DNA of 64,000 nucleotides. Origin: Sarcocystis neurona (taxonomy: Eukaryota > Apicomplexa > Conoidasida > Eucoccidiorida > Sarcocystidae). The notes under the pieces were generated by a model, which did not search any database, was not told the origin of the DNA, and saw nothing but the letters and a program-made list of their open reading frames with translations. The DNA lies in NCBI GenBank assembly GCA_000727475.1, contig KL647290.1, positions 2,954,469-3,018,468 on the forward strand, read 5' to 3'. Made by a program: the position numbers and the translations under genes. Positions 53,601 to 64,000 of the stretch are shown in pieces. Position 1 is the stretch's first letter; every line of letters starts with the position of its first letter.

Positions 53601-56094
53601 TCAAACGCAAGAGGTTGGAGGCAGCACTGACGACGCTGCAGCACACCAGCAAAGACAGTCCCAGGCTACAACACGTCGGCCTGCACGTCATCTCAGGCAG
53701 CTTGAAGGTAAGCATCAGCTGCTGCAGCAGCAACCTTCACGTGAAGCCAGCAGCAGGGGCGGCAGCGGGACACGCAGCGCAGCCATTGGTCGCAAGCAGC
53801 GGAACTCCACCGACGTAGACTGCTGCTGCTGCACCGTCAAGCGCAGCACAGGCAACACCACCAGCAGCAGTGCCAGCAGCGGCAATCCGAGGTCTCGCAG
53901 CAGCAGTTTGACGGCAGAAGAGCAAGGCGCCTCGTGGTGCACCGCAGCTGCTTGTCTTCGTGTGCTGCGCAGCAGAGAAGCGTCGACGTGAAGCACGGCC
54001 AAAGAAGCACGGGCAGCAAGCGCGCACAGCAACAGAGAAAATGTTCTGACGTCGCCTGCCTCTTCCTTCCGAATATATATAGACATATGTGTATGTATAT
54101 ATATATATATGTATGTGGAGGCGACTGCGTTGCCCTGAGGTGGGAGGCATACAGGCACTGACACCGTGCAAATACATGCAGAAGTCTACCTGTGTGGAAG
54201 GTGCTGGTTCGATTGAAGAGAGGGACGCTGTCGTCGGCCTTACTAGGGCTGCTGCTGCATGCATGTGTGAGACACGCTACTGTCGCCCTACCGAGTGTAA
54301 ACAAGTGGCTGTAAAGTCAGCATGGCACACGCGGGCGCGGAGGGGGGCAGGGATGTGTCTCTACCTTGGCTGCTGCCTGCAGCAAAAACTGTGAGAGTGT
54401 GCTGCTGCGTGCTGCTGCGTACCGCCGCTGCTCCTGCTGCAGGCGAAGGACCGCCTGAAGGCGCTGTGGGAAAAGTACGGATGGGCCTCAGTCGTCGCGT
54501 ACGCCGTGTGAGGATGCTACGTCTGCTGCTGCAGCTGCTGCCGCTCCTCCAGCTGCTTCTGCTGCTGCTGTTTCTGCTGCTGCTGCTGCTTCTGCTACTG
54601 CTTCTGCTGCTGCTGCTTCTTCTGCTGCTGCTGCTCGCGGTCCTGCTGTTGCCGCTTCATCTGCTGCTTCGGTCCTGCTGCTGCTTCGGCTCCTGCCGTT
54701 GCCGCTTCATCTACTAGTGTTGCTTCTGCTGCTTTTTCTGCTGGTGCCGCTTCTGCTGCTGGTGCTGCTGCTTCGGTTGCTGCTGGTACTGCTTCGGCAC
54801 AGCTGCATGACGCGAAAGATTCTCAGGCGTAAACGGAAAGCCCTCCGATGCGGGTACTCTTCGGCTGCCTCTTTTGCTGTTGGTACTGCATGCAGAGGAA
54901 AGACGTGAACCAAGGCGCAGAGACTACGGTGCGGCTGCTGCTGTGGCTGTTGCTCTTGCTCTATTGCCAGAGAAAGAACGTACCGTAGATAAAGAGAGGC
55001 TGCGGCCGATACGAGTTGTGTTGCCGTTTGCGCTGCTGCTTCTGTTGTACGCATACAAACGAAGTGCCGCTGCAACTTCGCGCAGACAGCAGTGTTTTGT
55101 ACTGGAGTGCCGCTGCTGCTGCTGCATACGGCGCGGCCGGGAGGGTCATCGACGGGAGTGTGCTTCACCCGCTGCTGCTGCCGTTGCCGCTGCTGCACGT
55201 CGGGAAGGTCCGTCAGCGTAGCTGGGGGGGAGTGCCTCCTGCGTATCTGCGTATCAGCGTTATCTGTTCAAACGAGATGATGGGCGCGTATCGTCTTGTG
55301 CCTTTGGTCATGGCGTGGTTGCTGCTGCAGCGTGCATGCGTTAACTTTTCTGTCATTATTTGGAGCCGCTCACGCCTTCGACGACGAATCAATCAAGTGG
55401 GCAGCGGAGAAGTTGCACCTCACCAAAATACTGGAAACTGAGCAAAGTTCTGCTGCAGGTCAGCTCTTTCTTGTTGCGTCGTGCGTAGTCTGCTGCTGCT
55501 TCCCTTGTGTGGCTTCTCAATCTCTTGCCGCCTGCGCGCCTGCTGCCTCCTCTGCTTACCTGCACGCCGGCCATATGTAGAGACGCTGTTTCCAAGCAGC
55601 GGCAGCCCTACACCCATGTATGCTGGTCGTACGTATTTACGTAGATATATATACATATATGTGCATGTGTATATTGACGTATATATTTTCTTCTGCGGTT
55701 TGTGACCTGCTCAGAAGTAGCAGCAGCAGTAGCGAGTGGAAGGGGGATGGGGCGCCTGCTGCTGTTGAATTTCGTCGTGCGCGACCCGGTAGAGAAGCTC
55801 TGTCAGCAGCAGGAGCGGCAGTCTGCGCGATGCGAGCAGCTCCAGAAAAACGAGACACGTCCACGTCCAAAGCCGCAGCAGCGGCAGCAGCGGGAGGAAC
55901 GGGTCACGTCGTCAAGCCCCTGCAGCCACGGCAACAACGCCGAGAAGACAATCTTACGCACCGCGTGTTCGCAGCAGCATAGCTGCCGTGGGGCAAGGCC
56001 TGCGTGCGGAGGCGTTGGTGAAGCAGCAGGGGAGCCAGCAGAGCACAGGAGGGCAGCAGCAGACGTCGAGTCGACATTCCGCTTGCAGATTTGA
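50687..56094 (+). CDS. Probable mitochondrial FAM210/DUF1279-like protein with huge low-complexity insertion
   Basis: Exon 1 is 50687-53707, ending TTGAAG|GTAAGC in phase 0. Exon 2 is 54443-54507, after CTGCTGCAG and ending GCCGT|GTGAGG in phase 2. Exon 3 is 55331-55458, after CTGCTGCAG and ending GCTGCAG|GTCAGC in phase 1. Exon 4 is tentatively 55715-56094. All phases fit. The start MMLQLRSVLLLSRQRRLLSR is rich in Arg, Leu and Ser without acidic residues, a typical mitochondrial presequence. About 900 residues of Ser-, Ala- and Gln-rich sequence follow, then a basic Gln-rich coiled-coil. Across exons 2-3 runs AKDRLKALWEKYGW, ASVVAYAVVHALTFLSLFG and DDESIKWAAEKLHLTKIL, in the order lysine-rich helix, YG, membrane helix, acidic helix seen in DUF1279. 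FAM210 proteins sit in the inner mitochondrial membrane. Parts of exon 1 may be intronic: a second plus frame (51825-52358, 52485-52928) is strongly hydrophobic. Confidence 0.5.
54522..54636 (+). repeat. CTG trinucleotide array inside intron 2
   Basis: About 115 bases of near-continuous CTG with CTT interruptions, between exons 2 and 3 of the FAM210-like model. CTG-rich sequence continues more loosely to about 54800. As RNA it would be a CUG hairpin. Confidence 0.8.
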
Positions 56095-57702
56095 CCCTGC
56101 AGCAGCACTTCCCGCAACTGTTCTCCGTGAAGCAGCCAGAAGAGCCAGGTGCCACGCGGTCGATGTGCATGCATAGATATCTATCGATCTATCTATGTCT
56201 AGCTCTCCAAACCTATCTATCTATATGTATCTATCTGTCTCTTTACTATCTCTTTACACATATATATATATATGTTTGCGCACACAGATGCAAACACAGA
56301 GGGAGAGGGACAGAAAAGGAAGCCGGGCGCGGAGGCAGACGCAGGAGGAAGGTCGGGCGACCCCTGTGTGTCGTCGCAGAGTGCGGTTCAGGTGTACGTA
56401 CACCACGCAGAAAGAATCTACCTGCCAATATACACGCGCGTGTGCGTAGAAAGGGAGAGAGAAGACGTTAAAGAGAAAACGTACAGGCGAGTCATGATTG
56501 TTGCAGCTGCAGAGGGAGTCTCGAAGGTGTCCGTGTATTCCCTGCTACGTACATACGTCTGTATATCTGTAGAAGGGGAGACACGCTGCCTCTACCTACA
56601 TAGGTCTGTACTTCTGTAGAAGGGCAGACACGCTGCTACCTACATGCGTCTACATTTCTGTCGAAGGGAGACACAGAAGGAAAGAAGAAAAGGGGGACAT
56701 GCAGGAAATATAGTGCCAGATGTTGCAGGAAGACCTGAAACATATACACACACGTGTTGATTGTCCTTCACTGCATGTGGAGGTGCCCACGTATCTGTGT
56801 GCACATGTAGATACGTATATATATAAAATTATATAGAGCAAACGAGACAGTGACGGAGCGGTTTCCCGGATGCTTCGTAGCTGCACTGGTGTGCGCGGCT
56901 TCGCTGTCGCCTCCCTCCGTGCTGCTGAGAAAAACGCGCATGCATCTCCGTGACTTTTCTTCCTGCGGCGTGCTTGCAGCTCTCTGCGCTCCCTCTTCCT
57001 GCACCCTCCCGCGTGCGCGCGTGTCGTTGCGTTTTATCTTCTCCCTTGCTGCATGCGTGCTTGTCCCCTACGCTTTCCTCTCTCCTGTGCTGCACACGCG
57101 TGTCTCTCCTCAGTACTTCTTCTTGGGTCGTACGGGACGCACGCGTCTGCCCGTCTCCCGCTGCGTGCATGCATGCCCCTATACTTTGTCCCATCTGGTG
57201 CTGCCTTCGGACACGCATTTGCCGGGTCCCGCTGTGCGCGTCCGGGCGTCCGCCAGTTCTCTTTCTCCCTGCCGCGCGTTCTTCTGCATGCTCGATTCTT
57301 TCCGCTGGGAGCCTGCGTACGCGGACGTTTCTTTGCGCCTTCTCTGCAGGTGGCCGTGGGCGTGCGCTTCTCTCTGCTGTCCCCCCCGTAACGCTGGTGT
57401 ACGTACACCTGTCCGTCTCCTCTTCTCTCTCCTCTCCGGCGTCCCTCTTCGTGTGGCTGCCGCCTGCTCGAATGTGGCTGTTTCGTCAATGAGGCAACAG
57501 CACTGGCGTTTTCAACATTTCCTCATCCGCCCTCCACCTCCGCGTTTCTCCTCCCCAGTTCCTCTGCTGCTTTTCACGTCCCTGTATGCTCTGCTAGAAA
57601 CTGTGGACAAGCGGTCGTCTTCTTGTCCCCCGGTGCTGGACGCATGCGTGGTTGCATGAAAAGGCCTACCGGAACCAAAACGCTGCACGTGCGCCTACTC
57701 TT
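56095..57702. other. Microsatellite and pyrimidine-rich stretch
   Basis: TATC/TCTA repeats lie at 56176-56240 and a minisatellite at 56566-56680. From about 56880 to 57650 the plus strand is C/T-rich and carries a 269-codon frame without ATG at its start (56850-57659). Its last part (MRQQHWRFQHFLIRP) is protein-like, the rest looks like a by-product of base bias. Confidence 0.35.
56566..56680 (+). repeat. Minisatellite, about 2.5 copies, period 47/44 bp
   Basis: TCTGT(A/C)GAAGG begins at 56566, 56613 and 56657. Each is followed by GAGACAC/CAGACACGCTGC and CTACCTACAT. Confidence 0.75.
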
Positions 57703-58029
57703 TCAACGCACTGCTACTGCGTGCACCAGTAGACTTGCGTGTGACTCCTTCCCTGAGGAGAAAGCACGTGGAAATGTCCTGCCTTGCAAATTCGGCATCC
57801 CCTGCTGCGCACCTGCTGCTGAAAAGGGCCTTAGCACACGCACATTCGGTGTTCTGCTGCTGCTCTGCTGTGCTGCTGCCTCGTCTGGGATCCAGGACGC
57901 TACGGCGGAGGGGCTTTCTGGGGCCGCCTGCTCTTCGCCTACGCTGCTTGCAAGCCGTTGACGCCACTCCAAGTGAGCAGCTGCGTGTAGCGAAACTCCG
58001 CGGAGTCCTCTCCGTAGGGACGTAGACAT
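57703..58029 (-). CDS. Candidate ORF with mitochondrial-type leader, 108 codons
   Basis: ATG at 58029 (context GCAAAATGTC) opens MSTSLRRGLRGVSLHAAAHL, then EWRQRLASS: Arg, Ser and Leu rich without acids for about 20 residues, like a mitochondrial presequence. An Ala/Ser/Pro-rich middle and PFSAAGAQQGMPNLQGRTFP follow. Possible donors lie inside the frame (AGCAG|GTGCGC), and another minus frame over the same bases (57695-57967) is also open, so the 3' part may be spliced differently. No family was recognised. Confidence 0.28.
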   Translation of the reverse strand: MSTSLRRGLRGVSLHAAAHLEWRQRLASSVGEEQAAPESPSAVASWIPDEAAAQQSSSRTPNVRVLRPFSAAGAQQGMPNLQGRTFPRAFSSGKESHASLLVHAVAVR

Positions 58030-58860
58030 TTTGCTGCAGTCAACGTTGTCAAATAAAGTTGACGGAAAGCGTAGGATTCTTTGCTGAGGAGCGGGTCATC
58101 CGAGATAAATTCTGTGTTGCAAAGGATGGGCTAGCAGGCCGGTTTCATTACGCAGACCACGTGCGTGATGGTACGACTTCGGCGTCTGTCGCTCTTCTCC
58201 TTTCCCCCCTTCTGGAGGAGCACCACCATTTTCTTCGAATGTCTGTGTGGGCGTGTCTCTTCTCGTGTGGCTTCGTCATCTAGCAGATATGTCTATCTCT
58301 GTCGCCAGGCAGGGCCCTCATCCGTGTGTGCCGGTGCAACTACTCAACGTGCGGCAGTGCACTCCTTCGGGCAGGGTGAAGAGCTGTCCAGCCTTCTCTG
58401 ACGCTTCCGCATGCGAGCCTCTCACAGCCGTTAGAAGAGGCGTCTTATCGCTCTCTCACTTTCGCCTTATCCACCATTTCCTTTTTTACCTTCGGAGACG
58501 GACTTTCGCTTCCATTCACAAAGGAACGCACACAAGTTTCGTGTATACTTGTATACATACGCGTGTGGATGGCTTTATGTGTATACGTACGTGTGCATAG
58601 AAGTACGTATATACCTGTTCGTGGATCCACTCTTCGACTGACAGAAAGACAGACAGACAGGGAGAGAGAGTGACGCAAAGAAAGAAGGAACCTACTGATT
58701 CTTCGGAAAATGGCTTTGCCATTATAGCGCCTACGCACCCATATACGTATATATGCATACATGCTCAATACACTCCGTCAAAGAGTCACACTACTGCTAG
58801 TATAGATCTTAGTTTTATAGATGTGCGGTGCTCGGACTCTGAATATGACGTGTCTGCAGG

Positions 58861-59042
58861 TGGGCCTGGCTATTTGGGCGACGCCTCCACTGGCCCGCTG
58901 CATGCGACGCCACGGGGTCCCGCTGCACTTTGCGAAAGGCAGCGTCCGCGCGTTTTACGGCCGCATGCGTGGCCGCCGTGCCACCGCAGCCGCTGCTCGC
59001 AGAGAGGACATGAGAAAGAAAAATAGGGGCCCGACCCTGTAG
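58861..59042 (+). CDS. Candidate terminal exon of a spliced gene
   Basis: Follows an acceptor GTGTCTGCAG|GTG at 58860. It reads VGLAIWATPPLARCMRRHGV, then PLHFAKGSVRAFYGRMRGRR, an Ala run and a basic end REDMRKKNRGPTL before TAG. The sequence is non-repetitive and strongly basic, like a membrane-anchored or ribosome-associated C-terminus. Candidate upstream exons are 58084-58161 (ERVIRDKFCVAKDGLAGRFH) and a stretch near 58287-58376, but their phases did not all join. The opposite-strand frame here is less convincing. No family was recognised. Confidence 0.32.
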
Positions 59043-59058
59043 TTCTGCGAGACCGAGG

Positions 59059-59155
59059 GGTGGTCGGAGACACGGAATGGGGTGGTCGGAGACACGGAAG
59101 TGGGTGATCGGAGACACGGAATGGGGTGGTTGGAGTCACGGCACTGAGTGGTCGG
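59059..59155 (+). repeat. Minisatellite, 4.4 copies, period 22 bp
   Basis: Consensus GGTGGTCGGAGACACGGAATGG, starting at 59059, 59081, 59103 and 59125, with a partial copy to 59155. The first three copies are nearly identical. It lies just after the stop of the 58861-59042 exon. Confidence 0.9.
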
Positions 59156-60228
59156 AAAGATTTTTTCCGGAGCAGAAGTCATCTTTATCGGCGAGATGGA
59201 TAAAGTAGGTCTTTTGCCGCTCTTTGTGTCCAAAAGAAAAGGTGCATTTGTGCTGCCGTTTGTGTGGACGAGGTTTCCTGATGCCGTTTTCGTCTACCCG
59301 TGCGTGCGGCAACGCAGCCGAAGGTGGGACTGCATGCTGCTTTTTCAGCGTGTCTTTGCTAAAGGCGCAGAGACACGTCCGACAAGAACGGGAAGGCGAA
59401 AATTGGGAAAAGCAAGAAGAAGGCATAACGACCAGAGGGAGAAGAAGAAGAGTAAGATCGACGAGAACAACAGGAAAAGGGAGGAGAAGAGCGAGAAGAG
59501 TCAGCACTAAGATATACTTGTGTAGAAGGAGAGAAACGCTTGTAGGTTGTGTTAGCCACATATTCTTGTATCTCTAGGCGTTAGGAACCGCGGCGGGCTT
59601 AGGAAGGCTGTTCTTTTGGCGCTGCTTTACAGACTTGCACAGAGGCGCTGCTCTGTGATGTGAGCGACAGCATCTCGGCTGCCCACCAGCTAATCGCAGC
59701 AGAGGGAGAAAAACGAGAAAAAAGTAAAGCAAAGAAGACGAGAGCGAACAGAGAAAGTAAAGAGGGTACGAAGAGAAGGGCGAGGTGAGGGAGGAGAAGA
59801 CGAGGAGGGGGGAGGACAGGAAAGGAGAAAGGACGACAGAGACAGCACCAGCGGAAGAGACAAAAGAAGGAAGCGAGGGATAAGGAGAAGAAGGAGAAGG
59901 AAAAGCAGCAAAGAAGAAGCATGTGTGCGGTGATTTGTTCCTATAAATGGCACAGAATATTTGACCGTTGATATTTCTGTTGCCGTCTGTCGTAGGCGAG
60001 TATGTTCCCTGATGAACTGAGTATGCCGTAGACTCTTCTGCACGGGTGCAGCGCAGGGCAGTCGTCCAGGTGACGCCGCTGCATCCCTCCGTCTGTGGTT
60101 CGCCTGAGCTACGTAATTACTCCACTTCGAGGCGCGGAGTGCGGCTGGCCTGCTCTATTTCTTGTTCTGCCGTTATTTGCATGGCCCTTTCAATACGCTT
60201 CGCAGCTGGATATCGCACGCTTTTGCAG
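59156..60228. other. Purine-rich stretch without a supportable gene
   Basis: From about 59370 to 59920 the plus strand is almost entirely A and G, giving Lys/Arg/Glu-rich plus frames and Phe/Leu/Ser-rich minus frames of 107-141 codons that I regard as composition effects. Nothing else seen. Confidence 0.4.
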
Positions 60229-60721
60229 GCAAGCTTAACACACTTCTCTCACGTGTGCACCCTCTTCAGGGCGCCCACTCACAGCGTCTCTGTGCACACG
60301 TCTCTAGAGAGAAGCTTCAGCAGCCGCAACGTGCGGAGTCTACTCCCTCTCTTTTTGGCAAGGCTCTCCCTCGGCTTCGTCTATGCGTCGATGAGATGCC
60401 AGTGCGTTGCTCTTCTCTTTGAAGAGCTGCTGTTTTGTCACTACTTGGTTACGCTGCTGCTCCGCAGCTCCATTTCACCCAAGCAACACCAGCTTGTGGT
60501 GTACCTTTGTGCGTGGCAGGTCCGTCCTTGCATGCACAGGTACGTCGGAGGAGGCTCTCGGCCTTCCCCGTCGTAGTGATGCACGCGTGCAAGGCAGTTG
60601 TGACTCTCGTCTGTTTCCATTTTCCGGCCGCGTGCAGCAACCGCAGAAGTTTGTAGGCACTCAATTCGGATGCCTCTGTTCGTCGAAATGCTGCAGCTGC
60701 GAGATCCTCTTAGACACTCGG
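60229..60721 (+). CDS. Candidate internal exons of a spliced gene
   Basis: Three putative exons: 60229-60401 (after CTTTTGCAG, ending CCA|GTGCGT), 60468-60519 (after GCTCCGCAG, ending GGCAG|GTCCGT) and 60638-60721 (after GCGTGCAG, ending TCGG|GTACGC). Phases fit at both joins. The readings include KLNTLLSRVHPLQGAHSQRL, then LHFTQATPACGVPLCVA and SIRMPLFVEMLQLRDPLRHS. The first intron would be only 66 bases and donors are non-consensus, so the model is fragile. A possible last exon (WARPLFSPFDNAWKRAQQPR, stop at 60880) is not in phase with it. No family was recognised. Confidence 0.22.
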
Positions 60722-62826
60722 GTACGCACGGCGTTTTCCGCTCTGGAAAAGTCTGCACTTGTGGACGTCCTCCTCACATGCATGCAAAGGCAGTGGGCGC
60801 GGCCCCTCTTTTCGCCGTTCGATAATGCGTGGAAGCGAGCCCAGCAGCCAAGAATAACTTGCGCAGGAGTCAGCAAGTAAATGCGCGCGCGTCTGTTTAG
60901 GCATAATCACGCTTGCATGAGTAACAATTGTCGCTAGCTCTGTGGCTTCAATTTAAAGAGGTGGGTGGCTAGCAGTGGGCGAAGCAGAAGTCACGCCAAA
61001 CGCACAAAGGCAGCACATGTGTACCTATATGCTCATATAGACGCTTGCGCATATCTATGTGTATGCGTGTATATATATACACGTGTCTGCGTACACGTGG
61101 GCGTGTTGAAGCGTACAGAACTCGCATTGGCAGGCCCAAGTGTCTGTACACTATAACTGAGCAGCGTCTTGCAAGCACACACATTTCTGCGTGTGGACGA
61201 GGAGAGGATGAATCAACGAAAGACACATTAGCTTCGACTCTGCTGGCAACCGACGCAGCCACAAAACAAAGCGGTTACGGTAAAGAATGGTCAGCGCAGC
61301 AGCCGTCTCTCAGAAAAGGCAACTGGGCGACACACGCAGTCTGAGAAGAACATTTTCATGCATTTAGTAGTGACCGGTGCACGCACTCTGCCTAATGTCC
61401 CGTACATGCAGCTGGCAAAAAAACCTACCGAAGCTGGCATTATTTAGAGAGAAGTGGCGTACACCACCTCTTCAAAGACCGGTGCGTGCAGCGAGTCCGC
61501 AGCAGAATTGCAATATGGGAGAGTGCCTGGCCATGTATGTTGAGGAATCCGGAACGTGCGGCTCACGCTTGAACAGAGATGCCACCTGTGAACCACAGCC
61601 ACGCTACAAAGCTCCTGAAAAGTAACCAGGACACGCTACACTACGGGTGAGAGTTCGTGCTGTCTCAGGCGAAGTGCGTGAATTCCCAACGGTGAGTGGG
61701 AGGCAAATCCAAATCTGTGCGTGAAGTCTGTACGGACAACTGCGGTGGATCAGGGAACCGAACCACTGGCATACATCAAATCACATGCAAAATCATGACG
61801 TAATCTGCGAAGCGTCCGAGCTTTCTTGTAGTCGTAGTGACCGTCGGCACGCTCAAGCGGTGCACAGGACATACGCACGCGTATACTAGGTGAAACGTGA
61901 CAGCCCAGTGCACACACACCGATCTCGTGGGATATGCCGCCTCTTTCGCATGCAAATTAGCGCTGTGTGCTTCTACTGCTACGTACGCATGCACAGGCAC
62001 AGACGTGCCACCTCACACATGCGCTGCATATGTGTGCCTTGGTGGCATGCATGCATAATCGATACCTGCCTTCTTTCGCATGCCCTTCTGCCTACCCCGT
62101 TGAGGCGCCGACACTCTTTGATCATTCTTTGCTGTCACTAGTAGTGAACACCTGGGAACAACGGAAGTGACCGTGCCGAGGATGCACTCTCGTATTATAC
62201 ATGAATTCAGCTTTGAACGGCCCCCCCCCCCTAACGCGGTGCACAAAAGCCTCTCGGGTGCGTCCTTCTGACGTGCGCCTTCGCTGCTGATATACGTGTC
62301 TATGGATATGTATAGATACACACAATATACGTTTACCTGCTGCACAGGTCCACACACTTGACGTATGCAGCAATACGTGTACAAGTGGGAAATCTGTCAC
62401 ACAAGGAGACTTAGTTCTGCGACACCCACACCTACATGCGCAAGATACAGACAGCGTGTGGAATGTGCATCTGACACCCTAATATACAGAAAGAAATGGC
62501 AAAACGGCCATCCTGTGTTACACATACACACAAGAAGGATGCGTATCAAGCTTGCGTACATGTGTACGAAATATGGAAACCGAGTGCGTGTATACATACA
62601 GAAAGAAGGAAAAGAGAACTCGTGCAGCCCAGTGGAAAAGAGCAAAGGCACTGTCTTTGGTATGCGCCGCTGCCGTCACACGTTCTTCTCCATTCGCGGT
62701 GGGAGACAGTGAAATTAGGTCAGTTACGCATGCGTGTCACTCTCTTGGTTGTGTGTGCCGGAGAGCGCAGCTGGCAGCAGATCCTCTTTGTTGGAAAAAC
62801 TTCAGCTATCCATCATCACTCTTGCC
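60722..62826. other. Mostly non-coding, microsatellite words
   Basis: Short ACGTGT/TATACA-rich runs, a C run at 62221-62231 and TGCATGCA at about 62046. One 76-codon ATG frame (61395-61625; CSWQKNLPKLALFREKWRTP) is protein-like but isolated. No other supported feature. Confidence 0.35.
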
Positions 62827-62913
62827 ATGGTACTTGACTCCGGATCGCTCCGCGGTTTCTCGCTCTTCGGCAAGTCTGTGTATATACGCTCTCATATGTG
62901 CAAAGATGGGCAG
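62827..62913 (+). CDS. Candidate first exon of a gene continuing right
   Basis: ATG at 62827 in an optimal context (CTTGCCATGG) starts 29 codons, MVLDSGSLRGFSLFGKSVYI to HMCKDGQ, that end exactly at a perfect donor CAG|GTAAGT in phase 0. A later stretch reading VYVAKYLDHLCTAGCGTRRA, ending at 63640 with GCAG|GTAAGA, may be another exon of the same gene, but an in-phase acceptor for it was not found. The gene would continue beyond the window. No family was recognised. Confidence 0.3.
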
Positions 62914-64000
62914 GTAAGTACAAGTACAAATGTGTGTATACGACGTGTCCATATGTATGTATATGTTTATATACGCACACCAGCGAATATGTGTCCATTA
63001 GGGTATGTCACAGCTGGTGACTTCCATGTATAGATATACATATATATGAACGTCAAGCAGCTCTGGTTACTGGCGTACGCGCAGGCTCACGCACGTGTAC
63101 CCCTGTCTACACAGATTTCTCCAGTTTTACACATTGCGCGTTCGAGTACTTTACATGTATATAGACACAATCACACGTACACACAAACAGGCACAGACAC
63201 AAGTGCCTAGATGTGCGCGTAGCCGTGCAAGTCAGAACGCGCTCAGTTGCCTTCACACGTAGGCGCCACCCACATTCCCCATCTCTACGCCGCTGTATAT
63301 GCTTACACACAGGGGCTCGACGGGCTGCTCGAACTCCTGCCCTGCTCGTCAATACAGATATATACAAACATAGGTAGCCGTGCACCTGCCTAGTCCTCCA
63401 CCTTCCCACCCCCGATACGGACCTCCATATATATACGTATACATATATATATACATATGAATAAGCTTGTCGCATTGGTGCACGCTCTCCTTGATACATG
63501 CGCACGCACTGAGATGCATTAATGTATGTGTGTGTCTCTGGAGCAGAGACGAGCACGTCCATAAACACGTAGAGTGTACGTTGCTAAATATCTGGACCAC
63601 TTGTGTACGGCTGGTTGTGGAACCAGGAGGGCTACGGCAGGTAAGAAGTCGAAATAAAGAAGTAGACGGTAAACTAGGACGTGAACAAATCCGCAGTTGT
63701 CAACTGCAGCACTCCGCTGCACTGGAGTGCACACCTTAGATGCGATGCACGCACCGAGACGTCACTGGGATGCCCTACTCATATCCTCGTTTAAAATACG
63801 TGCAGCAAGACATGCACACGACTGAGTGAACACATGATTATATATATATATATATATATGAGGCACTAAATACACATATATATATATATACGTATATACA
63901 TATATACCTGTATACAGATACACACGTAGACGAAAGGCACTAAATACATATATATATATATATATGTGCGTATAGATATGTATATATATGTATATATATA
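62914..64000. other. Right-edge stretch with AT microsatellites
   Basis: Possible intron sequence of the preceding candidate gene. From 63837 onward it is mostly AT dinucleotide runs. Confidence 0.4.
63840..64000 (+). repeat. AT-rich repeat array with a 74-bp period
   Basis: Long (AT)n runs are punctuated by AGGCACTAAATACA, which occurs at 63861 and 63935 and is followed each time by another AT run. The array reaches the window edge. Confidence 0.8.

Noticed and set aside
56850..57659. 269-codon plus frame
   Set aside because: It opens at GTG and follows a C/T-biased tract. Only the last 50 residues look like protein and no splice sites define them.

Overview
The window looks like nuclear DNA of an apicomplexan coccidian, most probably Eimeria. 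The reasons are CAG/CTG trinucleotide tracts over tens of kilobases that read as poly-Gln, poly-Ala, poly-Ser or poly-Leu depending on frame, very large ORFs full of homopolymeric runs, short GT-AG introns, and alternation of repeat-rich with repeat-poor segments. Genus is inference; no rRNA, tRNA or organellar marker was found to test it.

Layout. 1-950: edge of a CTG-rich block. 951-7960: microsatellite-bearing sequence with only weak ORFs. 7965-15600: repeat-rich block with a 1968-codon minus-strand ORF. 15.6-32.6 kb: repeat-poor segment holding one certain gene, U1-70K (spliced, 22898-24075), an inverted pair of related short ORFs (30.5-31.2 kb) and several two-copy tandem duplications. 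32.6-40.6 kb: a 2644-codon minus-strand ORF whose C-terminal third looks like a helical-repeat/RAP-type RNA-binding protein. 41.2-42.05 kb (minus), 43.7-44.5 kb (plus) and 46.8-47.8 kb (minus): three small spliced gene models without recognised homologues, supported by matching splice phases. 47.8-50.6 kb: CAG-rich, unresolved. 50.7-56.1 kb: a plus-strand gene that I read as a mitochondrial FAM210/DUF1279-like protein, with a basic leader, hundreds of low-complexity residues, then the conserved domain on two small exons. 56.1-64 kb: pyrimidine-rich and microsatellite-rich DNA with scattered candidate exons, and a possible first exon at the right edge.

The recognisable genes fit housekeeping RNA and organelle functions: a spliceosomal U1 protein, a probable organellar RNA-binding protein and a probable inner-mitochondrial-membrane protein. 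They do not form an operon or an obvious shared pathway. All splice models come from reading donor and acceptor sites and phases by eye. No similarity search or transcript data were available.
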